From Sorex araneus (lineage: Eukaryota; Chordata; Mammalia; Eulipotyphla; Soricidae), in the NCBI RefSeq assembly GCF_027595985.1, contig NC_073304.1, positions 47,161,137-47,225,136 of the forward strand: 64,000 nucleotides of DNA. Direction: 5' to 3'. A model generated the notes under the pieces. It did no database searches. It was not told the DNA's origin and saw only the letters and a program-made list of their open reading frames with translations. The first letter of the stretch is position 1. Each line of letters starts with the position of its first letter. The position numbers and the translations under genes are program-made. Positions 55,855 to 64,000 of this stretch are shown one piece after another.

Positions 55855-58605
55855 ACTTATTTTTTAGAAAAATTTTTATTAGTGAATCACAGTGAGGTAC
55901 AGTTACAGACTTACAACTTTTCGTGCTTGTGTTTCAGTCATACAATGCTCGAGTACCCATCCTTCCATCAGTGCACATCCTCTACCACCAATGATCCCAG
56001 TATCCCTCTCACCCCTCCACCCCATCCCCCCCGACCCAACCTGACCTCTGTGGCAGGGCATTCCCTTTTGTTCTGTCTCCCCTTTTGGGTGTTGTGGTTT
56101 GCAACAGAGGTATTGAGCAGCCACCTTGTTTGATCTGTAGTCTGCATTCAGCGTGCATCTCCCTTCCCAAGCGGGTCTTTTAACCACACTTTACTTGGTG
56201 TTCCCTTCTCTATCTGAGCTGCTTTTCCTCCAGCATGTAACGCCAGCTTCCAAGCTGTGGAACCAACCTCCTGGTACTAATCTCTACTATTCTACTAATC
56301 CTATTCTATTACTTTATATTCCATAGAGGAGTGCAATCTTTCTATGTCTGTCTCTCTCTTTTTGACTCATTTCATTTAGCATGATACTTTCCATATTGAT
56401 CCACTTATATGCAAGGGTCATGACTTCATCTTTTCTAACAGCTGTATAGTATTCCACTGTGTAGATGTACCAAAGTTTCTTTAACCACTCATCTGTTCTC
56501 GGCATTTGGGTTTTTTCCAGATTCTGACTATTGTAAACAGTGCTGCAATGAACGTTCGAGTGCAGATGTCATTTCGACTATATTTTTTTGCCTCTCCGGG
56601 ATATATTCCCAGGAGTGGTATTGCTGGGTCAAATGGGAGCTCAATTTCTAATTTTTTAGAAGCCTCCATACTGTTTTCTAAAAGGGCTGAACCAGTTGGC
56701 ATCCCCACCAGCACTGTAGGAGAGTCCCTTTCTCCCCACATCCACACCAACAGCAGTTTCTTTTGTTCTTTTTGATGTGTGCCAGTCTCTGTTGTGTGAT
56801 GTGATATCTCGTAGTTGTTTTGATCTGCATCTTTCTGATGATTAGTGGTGAAGAGCATTTTTTCCCTTTTTTTAAAAAAAAATTAGATCACTGTGAGATA
56901 GTTACAAGCTTTCATGTTTGGGTTACAATCACACAATGATCAAACACCCATCCCTCCACCAGTGCATATTCCCCACCACCAATATCCCCGGTATATACCC
57001 CCCTTTCCTTTTCCTACCCTCCCCCTGCCTTCATGGCAGACAATATTCCTCATACTCTTTCTCTACTTTTGGGCATTATGGCTTGCAACATAGACATTGA
57101 GAGGTCATCATGTTTGATCCATTATCTACTTTTGGCACTCACCTCTCATCCCGATTGATTTCTCCAGCCATCATTTTCTGAGTGATACCTTCTCTATTCC
57201 ATCTGCCTTCTCCCCTCCACTCCAGAAGCAGGCTTCCAGCTATGGGGCAATCCTCCTGGCCCTTGTATCTACTGTCCTTGGGTGTCAGCCTCATGTGATG
57301 TTATTCTGTACTCCACAAATGAGTACAATCCCTCTATGTCTGTCCCTCTCTGTCTATCCATTTATAAGCAAATTTCATGACTTCAGCTCTCCGAACAGCT
57401 GTGTAGTATTCCATTGTATAGATGTACCAAAGTTTCTTTCACCAGTTATCTGTTCTAGGGCACTTGGGTTGTTTCCAGATTTTGGCTATTGTGAGCAGTG
57501 CTGCAATGAATATATAGGTACAGATGTCATTTCTACTGTGCTTTTTTGCATCCTTGGGATATTTATCCAGAAGTGGTATTGTGGGGTCATATGGAAGCTC
57601 AATTTCTAGTTTATGAAGGACTGTCCATATTGTTTTCCAGAATGGCTGGACCAGTCAGCATTCCCACCAACACTGAAAGAGCATCTCTTTTTTCCCACAT
57701 CCACACCAGCACTGGTTGTTTTTGTTCTTTTGAATGTGTGCCAGTCTCTGTGGTGTGAGATGATATCTCATTGTTGTTTTGATTTGCATCTCCCTGATGA
57801 CTAGTGATGTGGAGCATTTTTTCATGTGCCTTTTGGCCATTTGTATTTCTTTTTTGAGGAAACTTCTGTTCATTTCTTCTCCCCATTTTTTGACGGGGTT
57901 GGAGTTTTTTTCCTTATACAATTCTATTAGTGTCTTGTACATCCTGGATATTAATCCTTTATCAGATGGCTATTGGATAAATATTCTTTCCCATTCTATG
58001 GGCTCTTTCTGTATTTTGGTCACTGTTTCTTTTGAAGTGCAAAAGCTTCTTACTTTGATGTAGTCCCATTTGTTTATGTTTGCTTCCACTTGCATGGTCA
58101 GTGCTGTTTCATCCTTAAAGATGTGAAGAGCATTTTTTCATGTGCCTTTTGGCCATTCATATTTCTTCCTTGAGAAAGTGTCTGTTCATTTCATCGACCC
58201 ATATTTTGATGGGGTTGGATGTTTTCTTCTTGCTGATCCAACCAGTGCCTTGTATATCCTTGATATGAACCCCTTATCAGATGGGTAGTGTGTGAATATT
58301 CTTTCCCATTCTGTAGATTGTCTTTGTATTTTGGTCACTGTTTCTTTTGCGGTACAAAAGCTTCTTAGTTAAATATAGTCCCATTTGTTTATCTCTGTTT
58401 CCACTTGGTTGATCAGTTCTGTGTCATCTTTGAAGATACCTTTAGCCTCAATATTGTGGAGGGTTTTGCTGACCTTGTCTTCAATGTACCTTATGGATTC
58501 TGGTCTGATGTTGAAGTCTTTAATCCATTTTTATCTGACTTTTGTGAATGGTGTTAGGTCAAGGTCTAAGCCCATTTTATTGCATATGGTTGTCCAGAGG
58601 GTTGT
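55855..58605 (-). mobile_element. L1 copy A, split by L1 copy B
   Basis: 55855-56864 holds the antisense 3' UTR and ORF2 C-terminus; 58123-58605 continues the same ORF2 inward (TTGATGGGGTTGGATGTTT ... TTAATCCATTTTTATCTGAC). The two parts are separated by a younger L1 with a 17-bp target duplication. ORF2 is broken by stops. Confidence 0.9.
56865..58122 (-). mobile_element. L1 copy B nested in L1 copy A
   Basis: A 5'-truncated, 1,258-bp antisense L1 (3' UTR from about 56880, ORF2 C-terminus from about 57330 on). Exact 17-bp duplication GTGAAGAGCATTTTTTC at 56848-56864 and 58123-58139. Its 3' UTR differs from copy A and resembles the 14-16 kb copy, so it is another subfamily. Confidence 0.93.
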
Positions 58606-58742
58606 ATAACGTTTAAAAAATATTTTAAAAATAAATTATGACTTGTTTGTAAATATTTTGTGTATCTTTTTTATTTACTTGAATACCCATGGTCACAATA
58701 ATTTCTTAAGCTGAAAGGGGTCATAGTAAAGCTTCAGAAACC

Positions 58743-58946
58743 TGGATCCAGAGCAATAGTATAGTGGGCTGGGCATTTACCTTGCTTAGACTGACCTGGG
58801 TTCAATCCCCAGCACCCTGAATGGTCTTCTGACTTCTTCAGGAGTGATCCCTGAGCACAGAACCAGGAGTAAGCCCTGGGCACTGTCAGGTGTGGCCCCA
58901 AAACAAAACAAAACACCCAAAAGAACAACCACTCCCCTCCAAACAG
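58743..58946 (+). mobile_element. SINE-1
   Basis: Duplication AGCTTCAGAAACC / AGCTTCAGGAACC (58730 and 58947); B box GGTTCAATCCC. Confidence 0.9.
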
Positions 58947-59013
58947 AGCTTCAGGAACCATATACTATACAATAATATTCAGAAAACAGTTCTGCTTTTA
59001 AATTTTTGAAAGG

Positions 59014-59243
59014 GGGCTAGAAAGATAGTACAAGGGATAGCACTACATGGTCACCAGAGACCTCCAGGAACCACCAGGTGTGGCCCTGGACCTTCCTGAG
59101 CACTAGGACCTGTGTGTTACTGGCCTATAGTCTTTGCGTCCTTGCATTGAACTCCTACCCTGGTTGGCCAAGAATTCTCAGGAATGGCCCCTGACTTTCT
59201 GAGCACCATTTGGGAGCCACCCCAGGCAAAACATGAAAAATAA
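59014..59243 (+). mobile_element. SINE-1 variant with expanded body
   Basis: Head GGGGCTAGAAAGATAGTACA; CACCAGGTGTGGCCC occurs mid-body, followed by ~130 extra bases. Flanks TTTGAAAGG / TTTGAAAGA. Confidence 0.6.
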
Positions 59244-59302
59244 ATGTTTGAAAGATCAGTGTTAGAGTAATTTCCTCTCTTAGATCAGGGCTTCACAGGG
59301 AG

Positions 59303-59580
59303 TCTTTTAATTTTTATTGGAATTATGTGGTTTACAGTACTATTAATAATGGTTTTTCATACACATAATTTCAACACCACATCCATCACCAGTATGCCCA
59401 TCTCCCTTCCCCAAGAACCCCAATACCCATCCCTCTCAATTGTGTGTATCAGTTCTCTCAGTATGTTGTCTTTGGACCATTCTTGCTACTTTACTGTGTG
59501 TCTGACATTCTTCCACAGAAATTCTTAAACTTTTCCACTCATGACATGATCTCTATTGGCCTTTGTAACCTCGGGTATAT
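59303..59580 (-). mobile_element. L1-tail-like retroposon, antisense
   Basis: TTATTGGAATTATGTGGTTT, CATCCATCACCAGTATGCCC and CCAATACCCATCCCTCTC: antisense of a shrew L1 tail. Confidence 0.6.
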
Positions 59581-60543
59581 AGAACTGGAATACAGATCAA
59601 ACATTTGCATACAATAAATCATAAATTTATTTAAAAAGAAGATTTAAAAGTTATGTGGTCTCATGTGGAGTGGAGACCTGTAGTTTAAGAAGGCTAGGCT
59701 CTAGAGGATCCCAATTCCAAAATGGGATTGCTCTAATTGAAAAGGGCTACCAGCTGCTCCCTTTGCCTAGGGAACAGAGAAAGACAAACCCCCCTTTACA
59801 CTCGTGGCCCTGGCTGTGGGATCACTATTTTCTTTGGAATCCTTCTCTTTGCTTCCTGGGGACTTTTGCAGCATCTTGGTGCTGAACAAAATCAAACTTT
59901 TGTTACCCTTATTTTGCTACCATAGACACGTTTGCTGAGTTGAGCCCTTTTGGTACCATAGTCCTGCTTGTCATCTGTTTCTATTTGTTGTTTGTTAAAA
60001 GTTAAGTTGAGGTGAAAATTACATTGTACAGAACAACTCTGCTTAGTGCTGAAAGAAACGTTATACTGATAATTTAGGGCACCTTTCAGGCCCAAAAGGT
60101 AAGTTTGCAGAGTTGGGAATTCTGTGTGTAGTATTGTCACACGTTTTTACTGGCACCTGTTATGGTAAAAGTCAATTTCATTATAAAGAATTAAGGTATT
60201 GCCCTTGTGAATCTTCTACAATAAAATTCTGTCAATTCCCTGTAAATTCTCTGAAATACACTGTCTTAATGTCCAGAATATGTACTTTTTGTACAAGGTA
60301 CTCCTGGCTGTTACAAATATCAATAGAATTAGACCAAGTTATAATATTATTACAATCCAAGACATCAGAGGTTTAAAAAATTAATTTATGATTACTCTGG
60401 GTAATCTGGGAGCTTTGCCATTTTCTCTGAGACTTGTTTGGGCAGAGAGGGCTTCACCCTGATTATAATCATCATAGCAGGAAGAGGAAGTGCATCTTCA
60501 TTCATGATACATATGTGTTGATTCTTTAAAACTTTCAGAAGTT

Positions 60544-60712
60544 GGGGCTAGAACAATAGCACAGCGGATATGGTGTTTGCCTTGCATGCAGCCAACCTGG
60601 GTTTAATTCCTGGCATTCCATATTGTCCCCCGAGCACCACCAGAGTGTTTCTAACTGCAAAGCCAGGAGTGACCCCTGAGCACCACTGGGTATGACCCCC
60701 CCCCAAAAAAAA
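60544..60712 (+). mobile_element. SINE-1
   Basis: GGGGCTAGAACAATAGCACA head; B box GGTTTAATTCC; GGGTATGACCCCCCCCC end. Confidence 0.9.
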
Positions 60713-61170
60713 TCTGAATGTACTAAGGAAAAAATTTAAAAAAAAAGAAGAAAAGCTTCCAGGAAGTTATAATGTGTTACTTTGCACTTTCATTTGCACA
60801 AGTAGTCATGGTCATTGTAATTCATGAAAATGGGGAATTATAGAATGTTATAATTGTCACATGTACAGGGAACATGAAATACCTGGACAGTCCAGCCTTC
60901 TTGTCAACAGATTCTTTTTTGTAAATGTGTAGGACAGTACCGCAATTCTCCCCCCCCCCCCCACCAATCCATCCAGTCACTGTGAAGCTCACGGTCCCTG
61001 TTCTCTTAATAATGATCAGTAGCCAAAATTCCTATCAGTCCACACATGATAAATGATATATTTCCATGTCTTTTGAATATGTAGGGGAGTGTCAGGACAC
61101 ATAACTGTTAGATGTTCTCATTTGGATAGTGGGAGGAGAGAAAACATACAAAACTCTGGATTAGCAATTC

Positions 61171-61225
61171 TTTTTGGTTTTATGTTTTGGCCATACCCGC
61201 AATGCTCAGGGTTTTTCCCTAGGGC
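61171..61225 (-). mobile_element. SINE-1 3' fragment, inverted
   Basis: TTTTGGCCATACCCGCAATG and CTCAGGG only. Confidence 0.6.
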
Positions 61226-61504
61226 TATAAATAAATTCATAGCCACACAGTCATGGGTACATGTTCATTATAAATTCATCAGGCACATGCCACCTCCCAA
61301 TTGTCACAGTGAGCTTCAATAAATATTTTACCACTTTTTAACATGGATCACGAGTGTAATGCCAGTCAGTCACTGATAAAAACTTTTCTTAATTATACAT
61401 GGAACATTTTTTTTGTGCTCAGCTTCTGAGCCAGTATTTGGGTTCTTATGAGAGAAATATATCATTCTAATTGGTGTACTATTGGAGACATGGTGTTTCA
61501 TTTG

Positions 61505-61765
61505 TTTTATTTTTGCCAGCGGTTGCTCCCAAGTACTGCTCAGGTCTAGTGACTAATCCTGGTATTACTTAACCAACTGAACAAGATGGTCAGTGATTGG
61601 GCCTGGCAATGTGATGCTCTTGAACCCAAGAGTAGTGGGGTGTCTCTAGGGTCACACTTAGCTAGAATGTGGGGGTTGGGGGGAAACATGAAGTAGGGTA
61701 TTTAACTTGGGGCATTGTGCATGCAACACATGCTCTCCTGTGCCATCCCCCATGTCCAAGGTAGC
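61505..61765 (-). mobile_element. Degraded long SINE-like element
   Basis: AGTACTGCTCAGGTC near the tail and CATTGTGCATGCAACACATG near the head, with a G-rich middle. Unclassified. Confidence 0.35.
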
Positions 61766-61929
61766 TTAGTTCTTTTCCTGCCAGAGTCTCATTGATTAAC
61801 TACAGATTCTCTTGTATTGTGCTCCTTGTGGTATCCATGCTGATGCATAATCACTAGTTAAGTGTTTTAGTGGTTGTGACAGAAGAAAAAAGGCTTGACA
61901 TAACACACTTTGACTTTCAAAATTGTTGC

Positions 61930-62062
61930 CTTGGCTAAGAGATGTTTATATCAGGTAAGGTTCTTGCCTTGCCAACCCAGATTTGATTCCTAGCACTCAT
62001 ACGGTCCCTTCTGAGCCCACTAAGAATGATCTTTGAGCACCTCTGTGGGTGGCTCCAAAATA
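61930..62062 (+). mobile_element. SINE-1, diverged
   Basis: CAGATTTGATTCCTAGCACT B-box region and a GGTGGCTCCAAAATAAAT end. Confidence 0.65.
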
Positions 62063-62284
62063 AATTAAAAACTACTGCCTGAGAAAGGTATCCACAGTTG
62101 CTCCTTTTTAATTACTGAGAATAAGTCACATGGTGGCATAACTAACTTCACCAGAAGTAGCACAGAAGTCAAGGATAATCCTCCCAGAGAACTGCAGCTA
62201 TTCACATATATTAAGGGACAACAAAGTAACAAGATCTCATTTCTCTCTAAACACATATCACCCTATTTTGATACTTAGATTTTT

Positions 62285-64000
62285 TTATAATAAATTTATT
62301 TATTTTTAATTAATGAATCACCATGAGGGTACAGTTACGGATTTATACACATTTGTGCTTATGTTTCCCTCATACAAAGTTCGAGAACCCATCCCTTCAC
62401 CAGTGCCCATACTCCACCACCAGTAAACCCAGCATCCCTCCCATCCTCCCCAATCCCATCTCCCCCCACCCCACCCTGTCACTGTGGCAGGGCATTCCCT
62501 TCTGTTCTCTCCCTCTAATTAGCTGTTGTGGTTTGCAATAAAGGTGTTGAGTGGCCACTGTGCTCAGTCTCTAGCCCTCATTCAGCCGCAACTCTTTTCT
62601 CCCACATGGCCTTCGACTACATTATAGTTGGTGATCCCTTCTCTGAGTTGCCCTTTCACGAGAATGTGAGGCCAGCCTCCAAGCCATGGAGTCAACCTCC
62701 TGGTAGTTGTTTCTACAATTCTTGGGTGTTAGTCTCCAACTCTGTTATTCTATATGCCATAGATGAGTGCAATCTTTCTATGTCTGTCTCTCTCTTTCTG
62801 ACTCATTTCACTTAGCATGAAACTTTTCATGCCGATCCACTTAAATAAAAAAATTGTGACCTCCTTTTTTCTAACAGCTGCATAGTATTCCATTGTATAG
62901 ATGTACCAAAGTTTCCTCAACCAGTCATCCGTTCTAGGGCATTCGTGTTTTTTCCAGATTCTGGCTATTGTAAACAGTGCTGCGATGAACATACATGTGC
63001 AGATGCCATTTCGATTATACTTTTTTGCCTCTCTGGGATATATTCCCAGCAGTGGTATTGCTGGGTCAAATGGGAGTTCAATTTCTAATTTTTTGAGAAT
63101 CGTCCATATTGTTTTCCAGAAGGGCTGAACCAGTCGGCATTCCCACCAGCAGTGTAGAAGGGTCCCTTTCTCCCCACATCCTCTCCAACAGCGGTTGCTT
63201 TTGTTCTTTTGGATGTGCGCTAGTCTCTGTGGTGTGAGGTGGTATCTTGTGGTTGTTTTGATCTGCATCTCTCTGATGATTAGTGATGTTGAGCACTTTT
63301 TCATGTGCCTTTTGGCCATTCGTATTTCTTCCTTGGTAAAGTTTCTGTTCCTTTCTTCGCCCCATTTTTTGATGGGGTTGGATGTTTTCTTCTTGTAGAG
63401 TTCAACCAGTGCTTTATATACCATTGATATCAACCCCTTATCTGATGGGTATTGTGTAAATATCCTTTCCCATTCTGTGGATAGTCTTTGGATTCTGGTC
63501 ACTGTATCTTTTTCGGTGCAGAAGCTTTTTAGTTTAATGTAGTCCCATTTGTTGATCTCTGTTTTTACTAGATTGCTTAGTTCTGTGTCACCTTTGAAGA
63601 TACCTTTATCTTCAATATCGTGGAGGGTTTTGCCGACCTTGTCTTCAATGTACCTTATGATTTGTGGTCTAATGTTGAGGTCTTTAATCCATTTTGATCT
63701 GACTTTTGTGCATGGTGTCAGGTCAAGGTCTACACCCATTTTTTTTGCATGTGGTTGTCCAGTTGTGCCAGCACCATTTGTTAAAGAGGCTTTCCTTGCT
63801 CCACTTCACATCTCTTGCTCCCTTATCAAAGATTAGATGATCATACATTTGGGGTTGTGTGTAAGGGTATTCCACCCTGTTCCATTGGTCTACGGCTCTG
63901 CCTTTGTTCCAGTACCATGCTGTTTTAATTGTTACTGCTTTGTAGTAAAGTTTGAGGTTGGGGAGGGTGATGCCTCCCATCGTCTTTTTCCCAAGAATTG
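62285..64000 (-). mobile_element. Young shrew L1 running off the right edge
   Basis: The 3' UTR starts with a T/A-rich tail at about 62285, then CACCATGAGGGTACAGTTAC. ORF2 follows from 62750 to the window end. The 5' part lies outside. It is the best-preserved L1 here. Confidence 0.93.
62750..64000 (-). pseudogene. L1 ORF2 C-terminal part with one frameshift
   Basis: The last ~415 codons of the L1 ORF2 protein (endonuclease/reverse transcriptase of L1; this part lies after the RT domain). 63739-62750 is open for 329 codons and includes [17 protein letters not shown] (zinc-knuckle region [10 protein letters not shown]), DPAIPLLGIYP and LWYIYTMEYYAAV, ending IALIYGI. The upstream segment 64000-63723 is open in a neighbouring frame ([23 protein letters not shown]). 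The two meet at an eight-A run (63739-63746 as T's), where the 14 kb copy has seven. A single-base expansion is the only lesion seen. Confidence 0.88.

Larger units (their letters stand above)
52853..62280 (+). other. TXNDC16: Putative TXNDC16 intron 1
   Basis: Right of the island the sequence returns to AT-rich, repeat-laden DNA. I looked for the N-terminal coding exon of TXNDC16 and saw none. 53045-53900, 54565-55100, 59590-60540 and 60720-61165 hold no recognisable gene. Confidence 0.4.

Noticed and set aside
53000-64000. TXNDC16 coding exon
   Set aside because: No stretch resembling the remembered N-terminus of TXNDC16 with splice sites was found.

Overview
The window is mammalian nuclear DNA, very probably from a shrew (Sorex, most likely S. 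araneus). The evidence is a dense tRNA-headed SINE family with a polymerase III A box and B box and an A-rich tail, shrew-type L1 tails, and an RTE-clade LINE that I match from memory to RTE1_Sar. The sequence is AT-rich and interspersed-repeat-dominated, except for one CpG island at about 50.7-53.0 kb.

Genes: the only protein-coding gene I can support is GPR137C, a seven-transmembrane GPR137-family protein, on the minus strand. Coding exon 1 (51534-51977) lies in the CpG island. It is followed by an intron of about 38 kb, a 44-nt exon 2 (13371-13414), a 2.2 kb intron and exon 3 (10982-11210). These encode the first 239 residues with consistent splice phases. Exons 4 onward were not found and probably lie before base 1. 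To the right of the island, on the plus strand, the divergent neighbour is expected from mammalian synteny to be TXNDC16. I see a plausible promoter and non-coding first exon with a donor near 52853, but no coding exon of it up to 64000.

Layout: 1-10981 is GPR137C intron 3 (HAL1-like relic, old L1 3' end, MIR, SINEs). 11211-13370 is intron 2. 13415-51533 is intron 1, which holds a 2 kb L1 piece (14.0-16.0 kb), a solo class II ERV LTR inside an ancient L1 (16.4-17.4 kb), two RTE LINE copies (20.9 and 28.1 kb), two large ancient antisense L1 blocks (38.3-39.6 and 41.7-45.8 kb) and dozens of SINEs. 50.7-53.0 kb is the shared promoter island. 53-64 kb is the putative TXNDC16 first intron, with nested L1s (55.3-58.6 kb) and a young L1 running off the right edge (62.3-64.0 kb).

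The most interesting system is a LINE/SINE partnership. An RTE LINE whose decayed reverse transcriptase resembles elements of parasitic nematodes ends in the same roughly 60-nt 3' tail as a second shrew SINE (SINE-2). SINE-2 shares its tRNA-like head with the common A-tailed SINE (SINE-1). One tRNA promoter module has therefore been joined to two different LINE tails.
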